Virus record (IMG/VR): IMGVR_UViG_3300010373_000112
Span: 1-28,168 of that record
DNA length: 28,168 nucleotides
Source: a virus
Strand: one strand, 5' to 3'
Of this stretch, positions 1 to 8,200 are shown piece by piece (position 1 is the stretch's first letter; each line of letters opens with the position of its first letter). Below the pieces are notes generated by a model. The model saw nothing but the letters and a program-made list of their open reading frames with translations, was not told the origin of the DNA and searched no databases. Made by a program: the position numbers and the translations under genes.

Positions 1-2051
1 CTAAAAGTTTGAGCAGCTGTTACAAAAATAGGGAAAGTCGTATTGGCAGGGCTGTAGACTGCGATCTGCCACTGTTCTGTGACTGTATTAGTAAGAGGAG
101 AAGTTGTTTTCTGTGTCCAAGTACCTGTAGAAGAATTAGCAACACCATTTAATGAAAATGTAGGAGCTACTCCAGTAGTGTTAGCATACCACCAGGCAAA
201 TGTGCCTGCTTTAACAGAAGCAGTGGCAGATGCTGTTGCTGTTTGAGCAGTATATCCAGATTGTGTATTAGAAACAGGCAAGACTGAAGTGGTTAAGCCA
301 TAAGTACCAATGTTCAGTGTTACCGTTCTTGTGTTTGAATTTAATGACCAGCCGGTTGAGGTATCATAACAATTAGCTGTGACGTTGTAGACGGCATTAG
401 CGAATGTAAAGGTATTAGCATCTAAAGAAAGCGTCAATGTAGAACTTTGATTGTCTCCCGCAGCGGCAAATGTTGCAGCTGAACCAGAAACCTGTGATGC
501 TGACCAAACCACGTTAGTGCCGGGTGGTGTATTGCCTGAAACACTCAATCCCACTTGGCAAGTCAATGGACCATTGTTAGCATATTGCGTGTTGGAAGTG
601 GCACCATTGATGACCAGACTGTAGGGTTGTACTGTTGCTGATAACGCAGCATTAGTGGATGAGCCTGTTATCGTGATTGAGCCATAGGATAGGGTAGGAG
701 TAACGATCCAAGATGAAGCATTGCTACCCACTGATCCTGAAACAGAATCAACGAATGAAATAGAAGCACCTGTACCGCCAGGCGATCCATTCGTTTTAGT
801 GATTGAAGCAATCCCTGAAGTTGAACTGTAGGACCAATTAAATGTACCTGCCTGATAAGTTGCAGAGGCACTTGAGGATGCTGTTTGAGCAGTAAAACCT
901 GTGACTATATTGCTCGTAGGTGGCGGGCTGTAAGACATCCCATACACCAATCCTTGCAGCGAAACATTAGCGGAATGCGAACTCACCAATGTTGTTAATG
1001 TAGCGTCTGAATACATGTTGGCTGTGACTGTAACAACCGTATTAGCAGCCCCATAGACAGAATTGTTAGGGGAAATCAACAAGGAAAGATTGGCCGACAA
1101 ATTCCCAGAAGCGACTGTGAAAGTAGGAGTGCTTCCAGAAACTACGCTGCTTCCCCAAGTTATCACCGTTCCTGGTGCATTACCGGATGCAGTAAAAGGC
1201 GCAGAAATCGTCAATGGCCCAGTGTTTGAAGCTGTAGCAACATTAGCAGGCGCAGTAAAAATGAAATCACCGGAATACATGTAAGCAGTGACATTCGCTG
1301 TTACACCACCACCTGCGCCAACTACGGGTTGTCCATTAGACAGGACGGTCGCTGACAACTGGTATGAGGAGCTGTTGACCACCCCAGCCTTAGCAGATGA
1401 CGCACTTAGCGTTACCGTGTTTCCATTGATTGATACTGCACCAGCGGTATTGGGTGTTACAGACCACTGTATGGTTCCGTTGGGGACGTTCGCTTGCGCA
1501 GTGACGCTAAGTAATGCGGTTTGAGCTGCATAGCCATTCGCGATTGCAACAAATCCAGTCGGTGCAGAAGTGAACACTAGATTGGAATTATATACCGTCG
1601 CCTGTAAATTTACATAGACTGTATTGCTTCCGATCAATGTATTGCCATAATAAAGCGTCGCAGTTACACCCACGTTGGCTGAACTGTTGCCGATTGTTGA
1701 TCTAGAAAGCAGTACAGCAGCATTGGAAGCATTACTTGTAAATGTTACCGCATCTCCAGATATCTGACTGTAAGACCAAACAATGTTCGCCTGATAGATG
1801 TCAGTTACGAATTGCAGGTTGGCTACAGCATTAGTGGTGAAATAACTCGCTTGGCTGTTGCTGATTGGTCCTATGATTGGTCCCACGCCCAACTTACCAG
1901 CAAGGTCAGCAAAACTAATAGGAGAAGCAGATGGTATATCTTGCGACAACCCCGTCAACGCCCTCACCAACGTATCATCAATGGTGATCGGCGCTGTATT
2001 ACTAAGGTCGAGTTGCTGATTTATGCCTGAGAAGGAAGTATTGACTGGCAT
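1..2051 (-). CDS. Giant Ig-like repeat virion protein (3' end outside window)
   Basis: The frame is open from ATG at 2051 to the left edge (683 complete codons) with no stop, so the C-terminus is missing. Ser, Thr, Ala, Asn and Val dominate and there is no cysteine-rich or catalytic motif. After about 60 N-terminal residues it is a string of beta-sandwich (Ig/BIG2-like) domains. Motifs GYAAQTA, GFTAQTA and GYTAQTA recur at residues 173, 385 and 599, and W-centred strands of the type W-S-x-S-x-x-SG-x-x-x-TF recur at about 92, 299 and 516. Such domains in phages usually sit on tail or capsid surface proteins and may bind host glycans; that role is inference. It follows the 138-aa protein by 5 bases with AAGGA just before the ATG, so it is probably a distal baseplate or fibre component. 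Adhesin-like fibre is the main alternative. Confidence 0.8.
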   Translation of the reverse strand, partial: MPVNTSFSGINQQLDLSNTAPITIDDTLVRALTGLSQDIPSASPISFADLAGKLGVGPIIGPISNSQASYFTTNAVANLQFVTDIYQANIVWSYSQISGDAVTFTSNASNAAVLLSRSTIGNSSANVGVTATLYYGNTLIGSNTVYVNLQATVYNSNLVFTSAPTGFVAIANGYAAQTALLSVTAQANVPNGTIQWSVTPNTAGAVSINGNTVTLSASSAKAGVVNSSSYQLSATVLSNGQPVVGAGGGVTANVTAYMYSGDFIFTAPANVATASNTGPLTISAPFTASGNAPGTVITWGSSVVSGSTPTFTVASGNLSANLSLLISPNNSVYGAANTVVTVTANMYSDATLTTLVSSHSANVSLQGLVYGMSYSPPPTSNIVTGFTAQTASSSASATYQAGTFNWSYSSTSGIASITKTNGSPGGTGASISFVDSVSGSVGSNASSWIVTPTLSYGSITITGSSTNAALSATVQPYSLVINGATSNTQYANNGPLTCQVGLSVSGNTPPGTNVVWSASQVSGSAATFAAAGDNQSSTLTLSLDANTFTFANAVYNVTANCYDTSTGWSLNSNTRTVTLNIGTYGLTTSVLPVSNTQSGYTAQTATASATASVKAGTFAWWYANTTGVAPTFSLNGVANSSTGTWTQKTTSPLTNTVTEQWQIAVYSPANTTFPIFVTAAQTF
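237..1535 (-). repeat. Tandem two-domain Ig-like repeat (period ~212 aa)
   Basis: Within the left-edge gene, the seven-residue anchor G-[YF]-[AT]-AQTA is encoded at 1535-1515, 899-879 and 257-237. The spacings are 636 and 642 bases (212 and 214 codons). Between anchors lies a second domain type whose Trp codons are at 1778, 1157 and 506. The order is therefore B-A-B-A-B-A, running off the window. The DNA has diverged, although short blocks such as TTTGAGC remain around each anchor on the plus strand. This is a protein-level tandem duplication of a domain pair, not a recent DNA repeat. Confidence 0.7.
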
Positions 2052-2056
2052 TTTCC

Positions 2057-2473
2057 TTACTCATTCATAATGGGGGTGCTATTGCTTTCTCCATCAACAA
2101 TAACAGGAGGCATACCAGTCATAACTATAGGTTCAATCTGCATCACGCCATACAAGGCTTTCATAGTGCTGTTGTCTGATGGGTCTTGCAGAATAACGTT
2201 GTAAACGAAGTTTCCGGCTGGAATGGTTTGCATAACAGAAGAATTTGCAACGAGAGTGATCGCACCATTCAAGTCTGTGCTGACATTCAAACTATACATC
2301 GTTGGAGTAGCATTCTGCCAAATCATCGGAGAAGTCGAAATAAAGCAGCTGCCATTCGCGTTGGATAAATCAACAACTGCGCCTGATCCTGTTCTGGCAT
2401 TCCATACTGTTCTATTAAGGGATACACCTTGCGGTATGACTAAATCAAGGCGAATTGGAAGGAAATCAAGCAT
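2057..2473 (-). CDS. Small beta-rich virion protein
   Basis: A 138-aa protein without transmembrane or catalytic motifs. It has an N-terminal segment of the type IRLDLVIPQG, then an acidic/hydroxyl-rich middle (TGSGAVVDLSNANG) and alternating hydrophobic strands ending in FVYNVILQDPSD and a G-V-M-Q-I-E-P strand. I recall this layout from small phage baseplate-associated proteins that begin 'I-x-L-x-I-x-x-G' and contain 'Y-x-Y-D/N-x-x-L'; the match is by memory of pattern only. The start overlaps the S74 fibre gene by 8 bases and the next gene begins 5 bases after its stop, so it is translated within the late operon. A structural or adaptor role beside the fibre is likely; the exact function is unknown. 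Confidence 0.6.
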   Translation of the reverse strand: MLDFLPIRLDLVIPQGVSLNRTVWNARTGSGAVVDLSNANGSCFISTSPMIWQNATPTMYSLNVSTDLNGAITLVANSSVMQTIPAGNFVYNVILQDPSDNSTMKALYGVMQIEPIVMTGMPPVIVDGESNSTPIMNE

Positions 2474-3332
2474 TCGAATAATCCGAGCCAGCCTGATAAG
2501 GAGTAGGGTGAAGCTCTTTCGTTAATCTATCAATCTGCCTCTGTTGGTTCTGCAAAATTGCCAACAACACGGGCACCAAGGCGATATAATTCACTCCTAG
2601 ATAACCATCCCCTTCATTACCTACGGCATAAGGAATGATTTTTTGAAGATCTTGAGCAATTACACCATGGCTATGACTGCCTGCCAACCTGCCTGCCAAT
2701 TCATTCCAATCAAATTCAACAGCAGGCAAATCATTCAGCACCGAATTGATCAGGTCATTGCTAATGGGTTTAACATTGTCTTTCAATCTAGCGTCTGATG
2801 GCTGGAAACCCTGAATATTACCTGTAGCATATATGTTGCCATAAACAACCACATTAGCAGATGCGCTTGTATTGCCTACCGTAACCAAATTGCTTGTAGC
2901 ATTTGCTGTGACAGTCAAAAGGCCTGTAAAGCTAGCATTAGCAGAAACAGACAGCGCATTGATCGTTGTGTTGCCTGAAACACTCAAAGTGTTTGAAACT
3001 GTCACGGCACCATTTGATGTGATGGGGCCTTTTGACTTCAAGGAGCTGGTGGAATCTAATATAACAGCTGTACTTTGAAATGTAAGATTGCCTGATGATG
3101 TGGTGATTACATTAGCAACCAATGTATAGAGAGCAATGTTGCCATTATGTGTTACTGTACCAACCGTAGCTACATAATTGTTGCCACCAAACTGCGTGCT
3201 GTTAGCAATTGAAGTGTCTGATGTTAGCACCACATTGTTAAGTGCATTAGCGGACAAGTTGGTGTTGTTCAACCATCCAGAGAAAGTTGAACCCGTATTC
3301 ACTTGCCAGATGGTGTTAGAATTAATTGCCAC
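2466..3332 (-). CDS. Tail fibre with C-terminal S74 intramolecular chaperone
   Basis: A 288-aa protein. Residues 1-175 are low-complexity, rich in N, S, T, A and V with short repeats (VSNTLSVSGN, ALSVSANASF), as expected for a beta-helical or triple-beta-spiral fibre shaft. Residues 178-270 match the peptidase S74 / intramolecular chaperone autoprocessing domain: SDARLKDNV, then F-D-W, SHGVIAQDL, P, YLGVNY, and a final coiled coil (LQNQQRQIDRL). In this family the domain drives trimer folding and then cuts itself off. The Ser-Lys pair would be S179 and K184. The start is GTG at 3332 with AAGGA eight bases upstream, overlapping the previous gene by 11 bases. It is short for a fibre, so it may be a tip or short appendage. 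Confidence 0.85.
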   Translation of the reverse strand: MAINSNTIWQVNTGSTFSGWLNNTNLSANALNNVVLTSDTSIANSTQFGGNNYVATVGTVTHNGNIALYTLVANVITTSSGNLTFQSTAVILDSTSSLKSKGPITSNGAVTVSNTLSVSGNTTINALSVSANASFTGLLTVTANATSNLVTVGNTSASANVVVYGNIYATGNIQGFQPSDARLKDNVKPISNDLINSVLNDLPAVEFDWNELAGRLAGSHSHGVIAQDLQKIIPYAVGNEGDGYLGVNYIALVPVLLAILQNQQRQIDRLTKELHPTPYQAGSDYSNA

Positions 3333-3543
3333 GAGTTAAATCCTTCAAGAGTTGCCTGATTTCATCTAAGCTTTGTTCGAGCCTATCAAGTCTAGTATTA
3401 TTTAGTTTGGCTTCTTGCAATCGCTTACGCTCAATTTTGTATGCTTCAAGCTTGCTTTTATTGGTGTTCAGTAATACGCTATGTTGACGATCAACAATGA
3501 AATCAGGATATTCTGTAGCTCTAAAGATGCATTCCTTTTCCAT
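3322..3543 (-). CDS. Small coiled-coil protein of the baseplate cluster
   Basis: A 73-aa charged protein. The N-terminus reads FRATEYPDFIVDRQHSVLLN, followed by Y-K-I-E-R-K and a C-terminal heptad pattern (LDRLEQSLDEIRQLLKDL, about residues 52-69) predicting a coiled coil. Similar short proteins (aromatic 'P-D-F/Y' start, Y-K-x-x-R middle, L-x-x-E-I-x-x-L-L end) occur beside baseplate/fibre genes of aquatic T4-like phages as I remember them, without known function. It starts 3 bases after the stop of the 547-aa gene and overlaps the fibre gene, so expression is coupled. An oligomerisation or assembly-chaperone role is inference. Confidence 0.7.
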   Translation of the reverse strand: MEKECIFRATEYPDFIVDRQHSVLLNTNKSKLEAYKIERKRLQEAKLNNTRLDRLEQSLDEIRQLLKDLTRGN

Positions 3544-3546
3544 AAG

Positions 3547-5190
3547 TTATAGAGTCAATGCTAGAGCTCTGACGTCGTTCAGCCTAGGAACTAAGTTGGT
3601 GTTAGTACCATCCACTGCTAAGATGATCTTGACAGCGAATGCTTTGAATCCAACAAATAATCCGTTTGCGTTCTGGTATTGAACAGACTGTGGTGCCCCG
3701 TTAGACACTGGCTGCCATGCAATACCATTCATGGTTGGAGTAGCAGTATCAAAGGTGAAGGCATATTCTCTGTAATCTTCCGTGTTCTTAGGATCAGAAT
3801 ATACACCAAGATTAGACGTCTGAACCAACTGCGTCCATAACTCTGAATCAAAAGAAGTAGGATCTTCTGCATTCCATATCTTTGCATAGGCATACACTTC
3901 TGTACCAGCAGGTTTGTATGCGTCAATCCAAACATTCAAGGTCTCAGCATCCATTCCTTCCGCCAGAACAATTGTTTCACTGATGTATCTTGTCAATGCG
4001 TCTCCCAAATCTCCATATTCTCCAGCCGTGTTAGCGTTAATCTGGTTGCTATACACAATCAGAGAATGCTCTTTGGTATCAACAATAGGCGACAGATAAT
4101 CAGTGTTGGAGCTCATATTAACACGCAACTGTGTTGACGAAGAAGAACCTAATGAAGCGACTTCATTGGATTTACTCAAGGCATAATGCGTAGCGTCTAC
4201 AAATTGATATTCTGTTTGAATAGGCACCGTTGTCCATGCGCTGTCTAGGACAGGTGTTGTGCCATTGGGTTTAGTAGTCCCCAAGAACTGATATGAAATA
4301 CCGGTCATACTATCAGTTGGGCTTCCAATCTTTGCTGTCAAACCATCTGTTCTAACATCATACACGCTCTGGATGGTAGAAAGAGCTTGCAGATAAGCAT
4401 TATTCAAACTACCCTCAACAGGTGCCCTTACAATCTGAACAGTCTGGCCATTGGCAAAATTACCCGTGCTGTTGTAACAATACAACAATCGGTTCGCAAT
4501 ATCATACTTAGATATTTTAGCATAGATAGATGTATTGGCTAGATTGCCTGCTGCCAGTCCATATACTTCATCACCTGCAACGATATCCACAGGACCACTC
4601 AAGAAGTTGGTGTTTGATAGCACTAAGATTTCAGTGTTGCTCTTCACCAAGCCGGCATATGCCGTGTTTGCGATATTAAACTGGGCACGATAGACAATAT
4701 ACTTCAAGTCTTCATTCGGAATTTCAGACCATACACTTGAATTCTTAGCATAGTATAATGAACCACTAGCTGGGTTTGAAGCCACTAATGAACCTGTACT
4801 GATATCTACATCTCCAGCCGCAGCTGTCCAAATCTGGTAATCAGGAGTTGCGCCTAAAGGCTTAATCACCATCGCATAAGAGGTATTAGATTGCAAGAAT
4901 ACCAAGCGATTGAATGAAAACACTGTTTGTGCTGTACCATTGCTTGAAGCTGTAACCTGCGATGGTTGCAAGCGGCATGTTGCTCCTAAAACAGGATTGG
5001 AGACGTCTGGCAAACCTTTGTTGAGATTCACCAATTGAAGCTGAACTCCGAAAGACGAAGAAACTGCACTGAAGAACAACGCAATGTCTCTTATGTATAT
5101 ACCTGATATGCCTGCTGGCGTCGAAATTGTAAAAGTTTGCGCGATTGAGGCATTAGCATAGTTAACGGATGTTTGATTTTGAGTTGCCAT
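3547..5190 (-). CDS. Virion structural protein following the DUF4815-type protein
   Basis: A 547-aa protein with no signal peptide or TM segment. The N-terminus has the pattern IAQTFTISTPAGISGIYIRD then LFFSAV, followed by repeated beta strands: N-x-G-L-P, FNRLVFLQSNTSYAMVI, GSLYYAKNSSVWS, LKYIVYRAQFN. I know this 'AQTF ... GiyI...d.FF ... W ... dLkF...raqF' layout from tail/baseplate proteins of T4-like phages, where it occurs next to, or as the C-terminal part of, DUF4815-containing proteins. It starts 12 bases after that gene here. It is probably a partner in a peripheral baseplate complex. No catalytic motif is visible. Confidence 0.7.
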   Translation of the reverse strand: MATQNQTSVNYANASIAQTFTISTPAGISGIYIRDIALFFSAVSSSFGVQLQLVNLNKGLPDVSNPVLGATCRLQPSQVTASSNGTAQTVFSFNRLVFLQSNTSYAMVIKPLGATPDYQIWTAAAGDVDISTGSLVASNPASGSLYYAKNSSVWSEIPNEDLKYIVYRAQFNIANTAYAGLVKSNTEILVLSNTNFLSGPVDIVAGDEVYGLAAGNLANTSIYAKISKYDIANRLLYCYNSTGNFANGQTVQIVRAPVEGSLNNAYLQALSTIQSVYDVRTDGLTAKIGSPTDSMTGISYQFLGTTKPNGTTPVLDSAWTTVPIQTEYQFVDATHYALSKSNEVASLGSSSSTQLRVNMSSNTDYLSPIVDTKEHSLIVYSNQINANTAGEYGDLGDALTRYISETIVLAEGMDAETLNVWIDAYKPAGTEVYAYAKIWNAEDPTSFDSELWTQLVQTSNLGVYSDPKNTEDYREYAFTFDTATPTMNGIAWQPVSNGAPQSVQYQNANGLFVGFKAFAVKIILAVDGTNTNLVPRLNDVRALALTL

Positions 5191-5202
5191 TTATGTCATT
5201 TC

Positions 5203-8200
5203 TCAGTTTTTCTTAATGGTCATACGTGAATTCAACATGTTGTGAACGGAAACATAGAAGCCTTTCTGCTCACCTGCCCAGTAATTCAAATCCTGCCCTG
5301 AAATTGAAATTCTGTTAACGAGTCTTGCTTCAACAGGTTCAATTTCTGCAATAGTATCCCAGAATACGTAAGGCATTTTGCCTGGTGTTCTTGCGTCCAT
5401 TACAGGTAACTGCTTATTTAAGGCATCTATAGGCAAGAACCTTTCAAAATCTCTTCCTTCAAGCGGCGTGCTTGCAGAAATAACAACAGTGGCTCCAGAA
5501 GCCATATGCAAGCGATAGCAAGGTTGCATGCTCTGGAATGCACGGCTGATCCTTCTAGACACTACATTCAAGTCTTTGTGACGGCAGACTTGGATCAAAT
5601 CATTTTCCATGTACTCGCCAATCAACTTGTTATCTGTTGGCGTGTAAGAGTTGATGTCTGCACAACCGCCACCGCCACCGGTGTAGACGGGTTGTAGTAC
5701 CTGCGTTAATGCTGTCATCGTCATCGTGGTGCTTACATTAGGATTTGGAGAAACTCCAGAATTCATGTAAGTTGCCTTGACTGAGAACTTAGAACTCACA
5801 TTGCTGCTTCCGCCTCCTTCTAAGAATGTCCAGAACTGGTTATTTGCTGGTGCATTCCAAGTGTTGTTGTTGACGGTGTTTGCGCCGGAAATAGGTGTAA
5901 TAGACCACGTCCAGTATGCTCCTGGTACATTATTAGAAACAGAAGCTTGGAACACTACACCGAAACCTGCTGATGCTACCGCACTGTCAGACACCAAACT
6001 CCTCAACTGGGTTGTCCACACATTACCAGCTGGTGGTGGTGCTCCTGTGACTTCAAGGAATGCTGTAATACTTGGAACAATCGTTGGAGAAGGTGGCGGC
6101 AAAGCAGGTATGCGTCTACTCAACTGATAAGAAGTTACGACTGAAGAAGTTAATCCTGTAGAGTCTTTTACTGTTAATGTAACATTTATTTGCTGTGTGT
6201 TAGTCAACATACCAGAATAAGTATGTGATACAGTCTGGCCTGCTGATGTAACAGTCTGTGTTGTACCATCACCAAAGCTCCATATCCATTGACTGATAGG
6301 ATTGCTACCCGCAACAGATGTGTCCGTGAAAGACAAAGTTGGGAAAGTAGGAGACACTGTTGAAAGTGATTCCGTGCCCGACTCTAATGTAAACGCGGCT
6401 ACCGGAGCTGTATTTGCTTTCACCGGCTGCGGAGAAGGAGGGGGTGGCGGAGAAGGCGGTGGAGCTGGTGGTGGAACCTTATACACCACATCAGCGATAA
6501 ACACAGCTGCTGCGCCCGATACAGGCTCATCTGTTACTGCATCAATAGCTGCATCTAATAATGTTACCACATGCTGTCCACCAACGAAATAGTTGGATGG
6601 GATGCTTAATTTGGCATACAGATTACCACGTGAATCAGATTGCAGCACATTACCCCATGTTGCTGATCTTGTTACCAAGCTATCGTCAGAAGTGCTCCCT
6701 GAAGTGTTGTAGGTTCCAGGAGCAGCCCATTGATTGGCAAGTACACTGTCAATGTAAATATTGAATTGCGTGTAAGGCTTCAATCCGCTTGAAATAATAG
6801 CCAGTTGCTTGGTTGAAATGTAAGATTGAATAGATACATCAATGTAAGTGTTATCATTGATTGAATAGCTGCTTGGGCTATTTTCATTACCACTCAAGAT
6901 AGTCGCGCTGCGCAGTGAATTTGAAGCAGTGTTAGAAGCAGATGCCAGAGAAGTAGAAACAGACTGACGCCACCATCCGAAATTCATCGTCAAAGGAGGA
7001 CCAGCCATCTGTGCAAGCGCACTAGTTGATGGGGTGCCATCTGATGATATTGAAGCTGCAGGGCCAAATGTTTCAATCTCGCTCCAGAAATCTGGATAGA
7101 TCTTCATATCACCCGCAAAGCTCGGTGGCATACCAGACAAGAAACGTTGATCTGTAGCATAGTTCTGGGAAATATGCGGAACTGAACTATACGCGATAGA
7201 CAATGAATCGCCTGTCTGCTGAATATTCTGTGAAGCAGTGTTACTGAATTGCAGTTCTATAAACCAAGGATAAAACAGAGGTCTTGCATAGCTGTTTTGG
7301 GTATCAATAGCAATTTGATACTGCGGCAAGTCTGTACGGCCAAACGCATGAGATGACATCGGGTCAACAAAGATACCATTCTGGAATTGTTGCTGGCCAT
7401 TACCATTGATGGTTGTAGTTGAAGCGGCAGCGTTCTCCAAGGTATTCAATGTCACATAATATTCAAGCTGAGAAATACGCTGATCCAATGACGAAATATC
7501 ACGCATCGTGTAACGTCTATGATTCTGCAACGACAAAATCATGTTGTAGTCAGTAGGTGCGTTTGGATATAGCTTTTGCTCATTAGAAGGCAAAGAAGGA
7601 TATGGAGGCACATCAATTGAAGCCAAAGACAAGTTAGTATTGGCGTCATATGTAGGAGTGCGAGGATTTAATGAGGGTACGCCTTCAGCGATGTTAAATG
7701 AACCGGATGAGCTCAACAACAATAGGTCTTTTCTTCCGATGTAATGAGTGGCATTACAAATGAAGTTACCTGAAGGGAATGGCGTCTGGCCTGTTGTTCT
7801 AGCATCGAATGTAGCAGATGTCGCTGGGTTCAAGGTTGCAGTTGAAAGCGAATTACCGATATTAGCAGTTGCGGTCTTATAAGGTCTAAAATCAACACAG
7901 TCTCTCAAATTATAAGATGTTTGTTGAGAACTAGACCAATACACAGGAATTTCAGCCGTTTTGATTGTAGTCGCAGTATTAGCGGAAACAGTATCATCAA
8001 CCGGATAACTATCAATGCTGAAGAAACCTGATCCGGTAGAATTATTAGGAGTGAAGTGGTCTAACAACACAACCAAAGTCTGGTTAGCATATGAAGCGAC
8101 ATTGGCAGTTGGCGATAATACCATTGAAGCCAATTCATAGTAACCGTCGCGTTCGCCATCATCGATAATAAAGTCATTGATGTAGTTTTCAGACACATCG

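Noticed and set aside
668-871. Minus-strand 67-aa ORF at the left
   Set aside because: It overlaps the Ig-repeat gene in another frame, has low-complexity Leu/Gln content and no ribosome binding site.
1063-1524. Two adjacent plus-strand ORFs of 73 and 78 aa
   Set aside because: They lie wholly antisense to the open Ig-repeat frame, and their apparent regularity mirrors the domain repeats on the minus strand.
5203-5664. True intein in the 1836-aa protein
   Set aside because: Only 11 residues follow the terminal His-Asn and the +1 residue is Met, not Cys/Ser/Thr, so splicing of two exteins is not expected.
6302-6592. Plus-strand ORF with a glycine/glutamate-rich stretch
   Set aside because: It is the antisense of the proline hinge of the 1836-aa protein; the opposite frame has strong domain matches and this one has none.
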